From positions 1,746,457 through 1,810,456 of the forward strand of contig CP009479.1 of NCBI GenBank assembly GCA_000965745.1: a stretch of 64,000 nucleotides of DNA. Reading direction: 5' to 3'. Of this stretch, positions 17,321 to 26,510 are shown piece after piece. The translations under genes and the position numbers were made by a program. The notes beneath the pieces are model-generated. The model made no database searches. It was not told the origin of the DNA and saw only the letters and a list, made by a program, of their open reading frames with translations. Position 1 is the stretch's first letter. The number at the start of each line of letters is the position of its first letter. This DNA is from an uncultured archaeon (lineage in GTDB: Archaea; Thermoplasmatota; Thermoplasmata; Thermoplasmatales; Thermoplasmataceae).

Positions 17321-18400
17321 TTGTCCATCGAAGTGGAAAAGACTTCGTTAAAGTCAAGTGCAGGGAACTCATCCGATCTCACGAATGGATATGACATAAG
17401 TGTGGTAATAATATCCCATTCAAGAAAAGAATTCATTCTAGATGCTTTCAGATCTGTCATTGAACAGACTTTTCCGCGAGATAGATTCGAGGTAGTTGTT
17501 GTCAAGAATTACGAAGATGAAGAGATCGACGGCGAGCTGCAGGCTAATCAAGCTAAACTTGTGTTGGAACTCAAAGAGAGCTTTGGGGCCAAAATAGCTT
17601 CAGGAATCGAAAACTCGACTGGGCGTACAATATGCTTTCTCGATGACGATGACATCTGGAGCAAAGAAAAACTTGAGACCGTTTACACTTTATTTCAGAG
17701 CCCAGATGTCGTCTACTATCATAACAGCCAGTTATTCGTCGATTCAGAATTAAAACCCCTGGAGAAAGATCTGCTTCCTTCGGAACTTGGAAAAATGAAT
17801 GAGATTGGGCGCCTCGAGATTTCAAAAGACTCAGGGAAACGGAAACTTGGCCTCATCTATTCGGCATCCTCAGATTTCAATCTAAGCTCCATATCCGTCA
17901 GTAGGGAGTTCATCCAGAAATTCAACAGTGTGATTGGGGCATTCGACTCGACTCTGGATTCCCTGATATTCTATCTTGCTTTTGGTTCTGGCAGCAAACT
18001 GATCTTGGATTCAAGACAGCTGACAAGCTACAGAAAGCATCAAAATAACATATCAAAAATTGCGCTATCCGGGACAGACAAAGGTTCAGACATAAGAAAG
18101 AATTTTATTTTGAGACAGGCAAGAGGTTTTGCAGAAATCTGTGATTATTTCAAGAGAAATGGAGACTCAAAAACTTATAGGACAGTTTGCCCTGTAGCAA
18201 TAGGTCTCGAGATGATCGCCAACCTCCAGGACGGTCATCTGGGCAGATCAAGGCTTCTTGCAAAGCTTCTGAAATTCATAGCTACTGCAGGCATAGACCT
18301 CATGATGGCAAGGAAAGATTTTGCGTTCTACGGTCTTCTGCAGATAATATCGCCCAGAAAAGCCAAATCAGTTTATGTTGAACGCAGCGGGAACCTGTAA
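17321..18400 (+). CDS. GT2 family glycosyltransferase, FLDDDD paralog group, copy 1
   Basis: Glycosyltransferase of 359 residues starting at a TTG. The first 110 residues carry the GT-A donor domain: DISVVIISHSRKEFILDAF, FEVVVVKNYEDEEID and the DxD-type metal site ICFLDDDDIW. It is one of four clearly related genes in the window (also at 18452, 20834 and 36229) sharing the VVVKN(Y/F) and FL(E/D)DDD signatures and a helical C-terminal half of about 200 residues. It converges with copy 2; a perfect hairpin lies between them. Confidence 0.78.
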   Translation: MSIEVEKTSLKSSAGNSSDLTNGYDISVVIISHSRKEFILDAFRSVIEQTFPRDRFEVVVVKNYEDEEIDGELQANQAKLVLELKESFGAKIASGIENSTGRTICFLDDDDIWSKEKLETVYTLFQSPDVVYYHNSQLFVDSELKPLEKDLLPSELGKMNEIGRLEISKDSGKRKLGLIYSASSDFNLSSISVSREFIQKFNSVIGAFDSTLDSLIFYLAFGSGSKLILDSRQLTSYRKHQNNISKIALSGTDKGSDIRKNFILRQARGFAEICDYFKRNGDSKTYRTVCPVAIGLEMIANLQDGHLGRSRLLAKLLKFIATAGIDLMMARKDFAFYGLLQIISPRKAKSVYVERSGNL

Positions 18401-18412
18401 TTTTTATTCGGG

Positions 18413-18432
18413 TTGCAACCGCAAGGTTGCAA
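18413..18432. terminator. Hairpin between convergent glycosyltransferase genes
   Basis: A perfect 8-bp stem (TTGCAACC / GGTTGCAA) closed by a GCAA tetraloop sits in the 51-base gap between two convergent genes. It could act as a bidirectional 3-prime end or mRNA stabiliser. Confidence 0.5.
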
Positions 18433-18451
18433 ACACCGTGAAGTAGAAACA

Positions 18452-19546
18452 TCAATGGCTGGTCGGCATACCTTCATCATTGCCCGCACCCACCGAGAGG
18501 GCTATCTGGGCTCTTCTATCCATATATGATTTCCTGGCCTTCTCAGGGTTAATGGCAGCAAGGAACGAGTAATAGACCACATCCTTCCTGTGTATTATCT
18601 CTGAGATTCTGGAGTGTGCGAGATAGCTGAACACGTTAATAAGGTTACTGAGTCTCCCGGAACGTCTGTTTATGATGTTATGGAAAATGAGCGAAATGAA
18701 GTAATAATGGGCTGTTGACCGGATGAGATCTTTTGCATCCGTATCCTTGGCAAGATCGTAAAACGCCTTTCTGTTCTCATACATCATTTCCATTGTATTC
18801 CCTATACGCTCGACCCATCCTTCTGAGTTCACTGCAGAATCAAGGGACGTATTCTGTTGATGGAATCTGAAGGAGCTTGATTTGACGGCGTCCACCATTA
18901 TAACTCCCTTCATTCTTACCGCAAGGATGTACATTATCGTGTCCATACCAAGCTTGAGTGAGGATATGATTTCGGAATTCTCGCTCACAAGGCGACGCCG
19001 GACAGCTATGGCTGACAGGTTGTACGTCGCTGTATCGAATTCCCTGTACGGGTTGTGCCTCTCCCCCCCTGAATAACTGTATCTAATGGTTCCAATTCTT
19101 TCGACTGACCTTATGAATTGTTCAATAACCGGCCTTCCCGCAATCTCATTACCGTCCCCATCGATGAAATTGGTGAGGTTATGATAATAGATCAGGTCCC
19201 CGTCACTCATGAATGCTTCTTGAACCCTCTGTAGCTTGTCACTCCTGAAAATATCATCATCCTCAAGGAAAGCTATCACATTTCCACTGGCAATGGAGAG
19301 ACCCTCCATTATTTTTTTACCCTGGCTTTCTTCCGCGCTTTTCAGCCACTTGACCATGTTCGCGTTGAGGTATTCTTCCAAGTTAGCGTTCATGTAGTTG
19401 GATACAAGGATGATCTCGTAGTGCTCTCTGCTAAGAGTCTGGTTGAGAGTGCTCTCTATGGCCTCCATGAGGAACGGGCGCTCTTTGTATGCGGTGATTA
19501 TGACAGAGATCTCAACGCTCATGTCTGCTAAAGTAATCTTATTCAT
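18452..19546 (-). CDS. GT2 family glycosyltransferase, FLEDDD paralog group, copy 2
   Basis: Glycosyltransferase of 364 residues. EISVIITAYKERPFLMEAI, YEIILVSNYMNANLEEYL and the metal-binding VIAFLEDDDIF define the GT-A domain. An ATG eight codons in (19522, MSVEISVI) matches the usual N-terminus of the group better and may be the true start. The C-terminal half is predicted helical and contains the shared FRFHQQN and LAAINPEKARKSYMDRRA segments, which resemble FLRFATS-free tails of copies 1 and 3 (for example SPRKAKSVYVER in copy 1). Substrate unknown. Confidence 0.78.
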   Translation of the reverse strand: MNKITLADMSVEISVIITAYKERPFLMEAIESTLNQTLSREHYEIILVSNYMNANLEEYLNANMVKWLKSAEESQGKKIMEGLSIASGNVIAFLEDDDIFRSDKLQRVQEAFMSDGDLIYYHNLTNFIDGDGNEIAGRPVIEQFIRSVERIGTIRYSYSGGERHNPYREFDTATYNLSAIAVRRRLVSENSEIISSLKLGMDTIMYILAVRMKGVIMVDAVKSSSFRFHQQNTSLDSAVNSEGWVERIGNTMEMMYENRKAFYDLAKDTDAKDLIRSTAHYYFISLIFHNIINRRSGRLSNLINVFSYLAHSRISEIIHRKDVVYYSFLAAINPEKARKSYMDRRAQIALSVGAGNDEGMPTSH

Positions 19547-19712
19547 ATCTAATTAATGTCTCTTTTCTGACCCCATTATTCCACCTAGAAACTAATAGCA
19601 TTGGCAGTGGGTATCTTTCACGATTCTGGCAACCATTAGAGATTTCAAGACACACATACCTACATAAATACCTAGAAAAAAGGGATATTAGAAAGAACAG
19701 AGATTCAACTTC

Positions 19713-20606
19713 GTGGAACAGGTAACATTTATAAATAGAAAAGAGCAGGAATCTACAGTTTCATCACCCGCAATGGATTACCTGAATATCTTTGTGCGAG
19801 GAAACAGACTTGCGAAGAAAATGATCTGGAAGAACAGGTACTTCAGGGACCTGGGTGATATTTACTCGAGAAGGATCAGTTTTAGTGAGAAGATAAGGGA
19901 TATACTTTCAACAGAGGTCAAGAAATCAAACTTTAAAGAGTGGTCAGATTTCCCGAAGAAGATCGCGAGGGAGCACTATGGGATTGAGTTTCCACATGAG
20001 ACGCCGAGTCTCGCACTGCAGGAAGTCTTCATGGCCAACATCTATTTCTCATTCCCAGAATTCATCCCTGAAAAAGGTGAAACAGTCGTTGACGCAGGAT
20101 CGCAGTACGGGGATTATTCTCTCCTGTGTTCCAAAGTTTACGGGGCCGGAAAGGTGATATCCTTCGAGCCTCTGGAGCACATATACGATGCATTTGTGCG
20201 GGCAGTTCAGATGAACTCGGTCAACAACATCGAGATACACAACGCTGCTGTATCTTCCTCTGATTCCACGGTAGAGATACACAATTTCGATGGACAGATG
20301 GGCTCAAAATTCGGCAATTCTCCTACAAAGGCAGTAAAATCGGTCAAGCTTGATTCGGTTGTTTCCGGGCAGGTGGATATTCTCAAGATAGACGTCGAGG
20401 GTTTCGAGATAGATGCACTGGAAGGTGCTAGACGAATCATCAAGGAGAATCATCCAAAGATTATCATAGAAGTCCATTCTAGGGATCTCAAGAGAAAGAC
20501 TCTGAATCTACTGGAGGAATACGAGTACATCGTTATACATGAGGGAAGGAAAGCTTACAGCACTTCAGGGCACATCGATATGATCCAAAACCTGTACCTT
20601 TACTGA
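19713..20606 (+). CDS. FkbM family SAM-dependent methyltransferase
   Basis: Methyltransferase of 297 residues, probably capping or decorating a sugar with an O-methyl group. The SAM-binding motif I is VVDAGSQYGDYSLL, followed by VISFEPLEHIYDAF, and the family-typical KIDVEGFEIDALEGA and PKIIIEVH close the domain (about residues 105-260). GTG start at 19713; an ATG at 19776 (MDYLNIF) is an alternative. The N-terminal 100 residues are helical and not recognised. It stands alone on the plus strand between minus-strand glycosyltransferases. Confidence 0.82.
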   Translation: MEQVTFINRKEQESTVSSPAMDYLNIFVRGNRLAKKMIWKNRYFRDLGDIYSRRISFSEKIRDILSTEVKKSNFKEWSDFPKKIAREHYGIEFPHETPSLALQEVFMANIYFSFPEFIPEKGETVVDAGSQYGDYSLLCSKVYGAGKVISFEPLEHIYDAFVRAVQMNSVNNIEIHNAAVSSSDSTVEIHNFDGQMGSKFGNSPTKAVKSVKLDSVVSGQVDILKIDVEGFEIDALEGARRIIKENHPKIIIEVHSRDLKRKTLNLLEEYEYIVIHEGRKAYSTSGHIDMIQNLYLY

Positions 20607-20833
20607 CCTTTTTTTTGGCCTTGAATTTAAGGTAGGACGCAACACTTCTGGAGGATAAACTTTTTAACTTTTATGCTGGTGTGTGAGGATAGTAAACACA
20701 CTTCATATTCTACTGGATATGTCGTGTTGACTGATTATCGCCTATGGACTTCCGGAATTCGGTTATCTGAATTACCGGGATTGTGCTGAAAGCTGGGCAC
20801 TGGGAGCCGACTTAATAAAAAGAGAGAGGAGGA

Positions 20834-21886
20834 TCAGTCTTGAGCATTCCTCTTCATTCTGATTTCTGTCAGACTCTTCCACTGATTTGATACTCTTATC
20901 CATTCAAATACTGCGAAGATTCTCCTCGACAGTCCGGGTGAAATAAGGTAAACAACAAAAATGGCTATGAAGAAGGGAGGCAGTCTCTCACTTGTTTTTG
21001 ATACGTCCCTCAGATAGTCTCTGCCAAGTTTAAAGAGCTTCTTTCTGTCAGCCGCCGGATTCCTGATGACAGATTCTATCACGATCCAGGAATTGATCTT
21101 CCAGAAATTCTTCTTTATGACCGGGTCGGTGATCGAGTTAAATATGAATTCCCTGTCACGGGCAGCAAGATTTGAAAAGGACTTCCTTTTGCTATATACA
21201 TGACTAAAGTTGCCAATCATCCTGCTGGCGCTACTGGCGTACCACCTCATCCGGGTGAGTTCCTCCATATCCGTCAGGATGCTTTTTCCTGGTGCGAGCG
21301 AAGAGTAAAAGATGAAGAGGTCGGGCGCTCTCTCTATCCTCGCAAGATCCTGAAGCTTCCCCTCAATCATTTCCCTACGGATGGCCATGCAGCTTACGTT
21401 GAAGGGAAGTCTTGTGGTGAGCAGGTGGCCAAGCCTGCGGAAAATCTCTTGCGAATCACTGAAGTCAATCGGTTCACCGAACTTCTCTCTGTTTATGTAT
21501 GAAAGCTCGGATCCATTCTCCAATACTACTGTTTCTGGGTTCCTGTACAGTGTGAGGTTCGGGTATCGGGCGAAAAGAGAACTCAGGTGTTCCAGTTTCT
21601 TTGCAGTGAATTCGTCATCGTCCTCCAGAAAGGCTATGATATCTCCGGAGCTGTTTTTTATTCCGATAGCGAGTTTTGAACCGACCGGAACTTCGTCGGT
21701 ATAAATCCCGGAGATCCCATGCTCTTCGATGTAGGAGTCCAGTTCCGGGTCGCGGAAATTCTTCACCACAACGACCTCGTAAGAATTTCTATCCAGGCTC
21801 TGAGAAAGAACGGAATCTATGGCACTCCTAAGAAACTCCCTCCTGTTGTGTGCCACAACGATCACAGAAACATGAGGATTCAGCAC
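20834..21886 (-). CDS. GT2 family glycosyltransferase, FLEDDD paralog group, copy 3
   Basis: Glycosyltransferase of 350 residues with GTG start. HVSVIVVAHNRREFLRSAI, YEVVVVKNFRDPELDSYI and DIIAFLEDDDEF define the donor domain and place it in the four-member paralog group. A hydrophobic segment near residues 297-318 (FFIAIFVVYLISPGLSRRIF) could attach it to the membrane. A TATA-like ATAAATA (914-920 of 21914-21920) is about 31 bases upstream. The 227 bases downstream, to 20607, hold no gene that I can see. Confidence 0.78.
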   Translation of the reverse strand: MLNPHVSVIVVAHNRREFLRSAIDSVLSQSLDRNSYEVVVVKNFRDPELDSYIEEHGISGIYTDEVPVGSKLAIGIKNSSGDIIAFLEDDDEFTAKKLEHLSSLFARYPNLTLYRNPETVVLENGSELSYINREKFGEPIDFSDSQEIFRRLGHLLTTRLPFNVSCMAIRREMIEGKLQDLARIERAPDLFIFYSSLAPGKSILTDMEELTRMRWYASSASRMIGNFSHVYSKRKSFSNLAARDREFIFNSITDPVIKKNFWKINSWIVIESVIRNPAADRKKLFKLGRDYLRDVSKTSERLPPFFIAIFVVYLISPGLSRRIFAVFEWIRVSNQWKSLTEIRMKRNAQD

Positions 21887-22133
21887 TTAAGGTTATCAGT
21901 AGTGTAATTTAAGTATTTATCGGTCTACAAGAATATTCTTCATATATGCCTTTGATACCCTTTGAAAGGACTTCTACAACATAAGTATTACACGTATTCT
22001 ACTTAAATTATCAAGTGCATTAATTACTTGCCTAAGTCTAGTTACTTGTATTAATACACTTATTATCATTATATCAGTTTATCTGAAATCAAAGCACAGA
22101 TATGGCAGCATCAAGAGAGTTCAGAGCAACAAG

Positions 22134-22142
22134 ATTAAATCA
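22134..22142 (+). promoter_or_regulatory. TATA-like box for gmhA
   Basis: ATTAAATCA is centred 26 bases upstream of the ATG at 22164, leaderless spacing. The preceding 21887-22133 stretch is AT-rich and holds no visible gene. Confidence 0.4.
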
Positions 22143-22163
22143 AAGACATTAATCAAATGGGAG

Positions 22164-22730
22164 ATGGATACAAGAGAGGTTGAACAGTATATTCAGGAAG
22201 GCTTGGAAGCGAGAAGGCTTATAGATGTGGAACAGGTCGTCAGAATAGGGAAGGTGATTTCGGAGGCTTACAGGAAGGGGAGGAAGACCATGTTTTTTGG
22301 AAACGGCGGCAGTGCAGCTGATTCACAACACATAGCCGCGGAATTTGTCGGTCGTTTTGAGAAGGAAAGGAAACCTCTGCCTTCGCTCGCACTTTCTGTT
22401 AACTCTTCATCGGTGACTGCAATCTCTAACGATTATTCATACAACAATGTCTTTGAGAGGCAGGTCAGGGCTTTCTCCGTTGAAGGTGATGTTGCTGTGG
22501 GTCTTTCCACAAGCGGAAATTCCACGAACGTTGTAAACGCCCTACGCGCCGCACGGACTATTGGTTGCTACTGCGTGGCCATGACCGGTTCGAAGGGAGG
22601 GAAGGTCGAAGAATATGCCCACGAGGTGATAAGAGTTGGAAGCTCCAGAACGTCTATAATACAGGAAGTGCATATTGCCGTTGGACACATACTCTCAAAG
22701 ATCGTAGAGGAAGATATCTTCGGACAGTAA
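22164..22730 (+). CDS. gmhA: Sedoheptulose-7-phosphate isomerase (SIS domain)
   Basis: Converts D-sedoheptulose 7-phosphate to D-glycero-manno-heptose 7-phosphate, the first committed step to activated heptose. The 188-residue length and SIS motifs are typical: GNGGSAADSQHIAAEF near residues 47-62, the phosphate-binding GLSTSGNSTNVVNAL, and TSIIQEVHIAVGHIL with the catalytic Glu/His region. The heptose kinase gene hddA lies 1.7 kb downstream on the same strand. GmhB phosphatase and the nucleotidyltransferase are not in the window. Heptose pathways are best known from bacteria, so transfer is likely. Confidence 0.85.
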   Translation: MDTREVEQYIQEGLEARRLIDVEQVVRIGKVISEAYRKGRKTMFFGNGGSAADSQHIAAEFVGRFEKERKPLPSLALSVNSSSVTAISNDYSYNNVFERQVRAFSVEGDVAVGLSTSGNSTNVVNALRAARTIGCYCVAMTGSKGGKVEEYAHEVIRVGSSRTSIIQEVHIAVGHILSKIVEEDIFGQ

Positions 22731-22787
22731 TTCACCTTCTCTCAAGACTTCTAGATAAACGGAGCGCCAGGCCCAAGAGACTATTTC

Positions 22788-23429
22788 CTACTCGCCGGCT
22801 GCTTTCGTATTCTCTTCTTTATGGGCACCAGAACGGGGAAGTGCACTAATGAAGGCTTGTACATCCTTCCCATAGAATTTGTCGATTACTCCAGCCAATT
22901 CATTTCTGTCAAGCTCCCACCATCTGGATTCGAGGAGGAGACTGATCTCACTCTCGCTGAACCTTTCCTTGATAACGCGCGCGGGATTGCCTCCGACCAC
23001 GGAATAGGGAGGGACATTCTTAGTCACCACTGCGTCACCGGCAATTATGGCACCGTGCCCTATCTCGACACCATCGGTAATCATGGCGTTCATCCCGATC
23101 CAGACGTCATTGCCAATCTTCACCGGACGTATCGGTCTGTTTTCCTCTTCTACACTGAGCCCCTGGAATCTGACTTTCATAGGGTACGTAGTTATGCCCA
23201 TGCTGTGATTTCCACCCAGTATTATTGTTATGGTTCCTATTGAGGAGTAACGCCCAATTGTTATTCTGCCGCCCTCCTGGTAAGAAAACACATCTATCTT
23301 GCCGTAGGAATAGTCTCCGACGGTGCATTCCACATCCCTGAGATGCATCAGGAACCTGACATCATTCACAACTCTGACGTTGTAAGATAATTCTTCCAGC
23401 TTCTTGCGGAAGAAGCGTTTGAAGTTCAT
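22788..23429 (-). CDS. Hexapeptide-repeat acyltransferase (xenobiotic/Vat-type)
   Basis: Left-handed beta-helix acyltransferase of about 213 residues that would O- or N-acetylate a sugar. Hexapeptide repeats run from about [12 protein letters not shown] to [16 protein letters not shown], with the catalytic-loop HSMGITTYP and the signature [19 protein letters not shown], ending in the conserved [17 protein letters not shown] place the start at the ATG at 23429 ([10 protein letters not shown]) because a TATA-like TTTATTATC lies 27 bases upstream. Longer readings run into the divergent epimerase gene. Confidence 0.82.
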   Translation of the reverse strand: MNFKRFFRKKLEELSYNVRVVNDVRFLMHLRDVECTVGDYSYGKIDVFSYQEGGRITIGRYSSIGTITIILGGNHSMGITTYPMKVRFQGLSVEEENRPIRPVKIGNDVWIGMNAMITDGVEIGHGAIIAGDAVVTKNVPPYSVVGGNPARVIKERFSESEISLLLESRWWELDRNELAGVIDKFYGKDVQAFISALPRSGAHKEENTKAAGE

Positions 23430-23450
23430 CGGAATTCGAGATGCATGGCT

Positions 23451-23460
23451 GATAATAAAC
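23451..23460 (-). promoter_or_regulatory. TATA-like box for the acyltransferase gene
   Basis: The minus strand reads GTTTATTATC, centred 27 bases upstream of the ATG at 23429. It decides the start of the gene in favour of MNFKRF. Confidence 0.45.
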
Positions 23461-23517
23461 TTCGCTCCATAGAGTTCAGATAGGGTAAATTTACACGCAG
23501 GATTTACGAAAGCAAAC

Positions 23518-23525
23518 ATATAATA
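23518..23525 (+). promoter_or_regulatory. TATA box for the epimerase-hddA unit
   Basis: ATATAATA is centred 26.5 bases upstream of the ATG at 23548, a textbook leaderless archaeal promoter. Confidence 0.55.
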
Positions 23526-23547
23526 TTTCATATGATAACCACTACGA

Positions 23548-24453
23548 ATGGAAACTAAGAACATCATCATCACCGGCGGGGCCGGGTTCATCGGGAGCAA
23601 CCTTGCAGAAGCGTTAAAGGACCACAACCTGACAATTATCGACAATCTCCACACTGGAACAGAGGAAAACATCAGGTCTGCCGAATCTGGGGCTACTTTC
23701 AAGAAAATGGACGTCAAAGATATTGGTTCACAGACCGGTGACTTTGACAGCATTTACCATCTGGGGTTCTACTCGGCGTCGCCAATGTACCGTGACAATC
23801 CCAATCTGGTATCGGAGGTCATAGCGGGGATGATAGCTGTTCTGGAGTTCAGTGTAAAGAATTCCAGCCCCCTCGTGTTCTCATCTACTTCCTCAATCTA
23901 CAACGGAATCCCCGTCCCACACAGGGAGGATATAATTCCCAAGGTCTCCGATTTCTACACTGAAGCAAGAATCGCTTCCGAGAGGCTGGCCGGACTTTAT
24001 GCCAAACTTCATGGAGTGAACGTTGCGGCGATGCGATTCTTCTCAGTCTATGGATATCACGAAAAGGCCAAGGGCGGGTACGCCAACCTCGCGACCCAGT
24101 TCCTGTGGGAAATGATGGGGGACAGAAGCCCTGTTGTCTATGGCGACGGCACACAGAGGCGTGACTTTGTTTTTGTCACCGATGTTGTGGATGCGCTCAT
24201 CAAAGCATCTTCGATCAGAGGATATGATGTCTTCAACGTGGGATATGGCAAGAACTATGATCTGAATGAACTTGTGTCGAAATTGAACTCTCTTTTGGGA
24301 AAGAATATCGCGCCGAAGTACATCGAGATGCCAGTAAAGAACTACGTCATGGAAACTCTCGCCGATGTTTCTAACGCATCCGCCAAACTTGGGTTCCGGG
24401 CCAAGATCGACCTGGACAAGGGTTTGAGATTGATACACGATTACTACAGGTGA
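23548..24453 (+). CDS. NAD-dependent nucleotide-sugar epimerase (SDR)
   Basis: Extended SDR of 301 residues. The NAD motif [14 protein letters not shown] is at residues 10-23, SSTSSIYNG supplies the Ser, and the active-site Tyr lies in [12 protein letters not shown], where the usual Lys of Tyr-x3-Lys is Arg. [16 protein letters not shown] and [22 protein letters not shown] match the sugar-binding half of UDP-glucose 4-epimerases. It ends four bases before hddA and is surely co-transcribed with it, so it may act on the heptose or another precursor of the same residue. Confidence 0.8.
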   Translation: METKNIIITGGAGFIGSNLAEALKDHNLTIIDNLHTGTEENIRSAESGATFKKMDVKDIGSQTGDFDSIYHLGFYSASPMYRDNPNLVSEVIAGMIAVLEFSVKNSSPLVFSSTSSIYNGIPVPHREDIIPKVSDFYTEARIASERLAGLYAKLHGVNVAAMRFFSVYGYHEKAKGGYANLATQFLWEMMGDRSPVVYGDGTQRRDFVFVTDVVDALIKASSIRGYDVFNVGYGKNYDLNELVSKLNSLLGKNIAPKYIEMPVKNYVMETLADVSNASAKLGFRAKIDLDKGLRLIHDYYR

Positions 24454-24457
24454 ATTT

Positions 24458-25447
24458 ATGAAAGAAAGGATGATTATGTCCAGGACGCCGCTGAGGATCA
24501 CTTTTGTAGGCGGTGGAAGCGACCTTCCTTCCTTTTATCGCAGCGGCGGACCCGGGGCAGTTGTTTCGGCAACCATCAACCGTTACATATACGTGATCGT
24601 GAACAAGAAATTTGACAACAGGATAAGGGTCAGCTACTCCAGAACTGAAATTGTTGACAGGGTCGAACAGATAGAGCACCCTACTATTAGAGAGGCACTC
24701 AAGCTGCTTCAAATCGATGGAGGAATAGAGATCGTAAGCATATCCGATATCCCTTCATCTGGAACGGGTCTGGGATCTAGCAGCACATTCCTCGTGGGAC
24801 TTCTTAATGCGCTCCATGCCTACAAGGGAGAATTCGCACCCGCGAAGCAGCTCGCCGAGGAAGCGGTGATGATTGAACGCAGTATCCTCAACGAACCCGG
24901 TGGAAAGCAGGACCAGTATGCCGCCGCTTTCGGGGGGATGAACCTGTTTGAGTTTTACCCGGACGAATCCGTTTCCGTGAACCCGCTGATCACAAGGGAA
25001 GAGAACAGAAAAGCTCTCCAGGACTCCATGTTGCTTCTGTACACAGGTATCAACAGAATGTCTGCAGACATCCACAGGAATCAGTCAGCCTACATTTCGG
25101 ATAAGATGTCAACTTACAGGAAGATGGCCGAAATGGCCCACAGCTCTTTTAACGCAGTCAGGGAAGGCGATATGGCCACACTCGGCAAATTTATGCACGA
25201 GAACTGGAACCTCAAGAAGACCTTAGCCAATGGCATATCTTCAGGATACATAGACGACAGGTACAGGTCATCAATTGATGCGGGCGCATTTGGAGGGAAA
25301 CTGGTAGGTGCAGGCGGAGGAGGCTTTCTCCTCCTGCTCGTCCCGCCAGAAAGAAGATCCGCTGTTGTCTTTGCTGCAGCACCATTCAAGGAAGAGAGCA
25401 TATCCCTGGAATATGCTGGAAGCAGGATTCTGTTTGTCGGAGAATAA
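24458..25447 (+). CDS. hddA: D-glycero-D-manno-heptose 7-phosphate kinase (GHMP family)
   Basis: Sugar kinase of 329 residues that phosphorylates heptose 7-phosphate at C1 in the GDP-heptose route. TPLRITFVGGGSDLPSFY at the N-terminus is the typical HddA opening; the ATP-binding GHMP motif appears as SSGTGLGSSSTFLVG; motif 3 is GGKLVGAGGGGFLLLL. An SD-like AGGTGAAT precedes the ATG. Together with gmhA it argues for an activated heptose in this organism. HddC and GmhB are missing from the window. Related GHMP kinases (fucose kinase-like) are an alternative. Confidence 0.78.
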   Translation: MKERMIMSRTPLRITFVGGGSDLPSFYRSGGPGAVVSATINRYIYVIVNKKFDNRIRVSYSRTEIVDRVEQIEHPTIREALKLLQIDGGIEIVSISDIPSSGTGLGSSSTFLVGLLNALHAYKGEFAPAKQLAEEAVMIERSILNEPGGKQDQYAAAFGGMNLFEFYPDESVSVNPLITREENRKALQDSMLLLYTGINRMSADIHRNQSAYISDKMSTYRKMAEMAHSSFNAVREGDMATLGKFMHENWNLKKTLANGISSGYIDDRYRSSIDAGAFGGKLVGAGGGGFLLLLVPPERRSAVVFAAAPFKEESISLEYAGSRILFVGE

Positions 25448-25489
25448 TTGTGAAGAAACGAGGGTTTGAGTCTTCAGACCTTCTTCCCC

Positions 25490-26509
25490 TCAAAGTAAAA
25501 TTCTAGATTTGTCAAGATAAAGGCCCTTTTTTTCAGTGCCCAACAGGTATTTGTATCGTTCCATGGTGTGTGTCTCGGGATAATCGCCCAATGAGTTGTT
25601 TTCAAGCTTCTCCTTTATTTCCATTACGCCATCTTCGATCGTCACTGTGGTGTTGTAGCCCAGTACAGACTCTATCTTGCTGAAGGAGGCTCTGTAGGAT
25701 CTCGTATCAGGGTCCCCGTACCAGAATATCTCGGAGTCCTTATTCACAGCATTCTTGACGGTCTCAGCTAGATCCTTCAACTTAACATTCAAGGTGGAAG
25801 ACCCAACGTTGAATACCTCGCCGTTCACAAGCTCCTCATCACTTTCCAGGGCCGTCTCAATAGCTCTGGAGATGTCGACAACGTGCACGAATGGCCGATA
25901 TTGCTCGCCATCTCTCATCAGTCCCAACTTTCCTTTCTTCTGGGCATTCAGGGCCATAGCGTTGATGGCAAGGTCAAACCTCATCCGCTTTGAGAAGCCG
26001 AATGCGGTCGCCAGCCTGAGCGCAACCGAGGTAAACTTTGAATCACCAAGCCTCAGGTTGTCTTTTTCGACCTCGACATTGGCCTGTGCATAAGTGGTAA
26101 GTGGGTTAACCGTAGATTTCTCATCCGCTACGTAGTCCCTGAACCCATAGACGCTGCAGGATGATGATACAAGGTACTTTTTCACACCGAGCTTCTTGGA
26201 AAGCCTGGCTACCCTAACCCTTCCGATGTAGTTTATGTCCCAGGTCTTCATCGGATCGAGATCCCCTGCCGGGTCATTGGACAGCGCGGCAAGGTCCACA
26301 ACAGCATCGTGGTCCCTGAGCAACGATGGATCAAAATATCTGATGTCATCCCTGATGAGGTTGCATCCAAGGTCTTTATATTCAGACTCTACGTCATCGT
26401 AGTTTAGAAACATCCTGTCGAGCACCGTAACTTCATGACCATGCTCGACAAGCATTGGGACTAGGACTCTTCCAATATAGCCCGTACCTCCTGTGACAAA
26501 TATCTTCAA
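25490..26509 (-). CDS. NAD-dependent epimerase/dehydratase (SDR), last gene of rml unit
   Basis: Extended SDR of 339 residues. TGGTGYIGRVLVPML binds NAD; SSSCSVYG and TTYAQANVEVEK hold the active-site Ser and Tyr. The usual Lys four residues after Tyr is Asn, which is unusual. The dTDP-glucose 4,6-dehydratase hallmark STDEVYG is absent, so this is not RmlB in spite of its position. It starts one base after the rmlC stop and is the last gene of a four-gene minus-strand unit. It may epimerise or dehydrate a dTDP- or UDP-sugar. Confidence 0.78.
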   Translation of the reverse strand: MKIFVTGGTGYIGRVLVPMLVEHGHEVTVLDRMFLNYDDVESEYKDLGCNLIRDDIRYFDPSLLRDHDAVVDLAALSNDPAGDLDPMKTWDINYIGRVRVARLSKKLGVKKYLVSSSCSVYGFRDYVADEKSTVNPLTTYAQANVEVEKDNLRLGDSKFTSVALRLATAFGFSKRMRFDLAINAMALNAQKKGKLGLMRDGEQYRPFVHVVDISRAIETALESDEELVNGEVFNVGSSTLNVKLKDLAETVKNAVNKDSEIFWYGDPDTRSYRASFSKIESVLGYNTTVTIEDGVMEIKEKLENNSLGDYPETHTMERYKYLLGTEKKGLYLDKSRILL

Positions 26510-26510
26510 T

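Noticed and set aside
22788-23753. Longer reading of the acyltransferase to a start at 23753 or 23531
   Set aside because: The extra residues lie antisense to the start of the epimerase gene and a TATA box sits 27 bases before the ATG at 23429.
25490-26509. Calling the last gene of the rml unit RmlB
   Set aside because: It lacks STDEVYG and the active-site Lys of RmlB.
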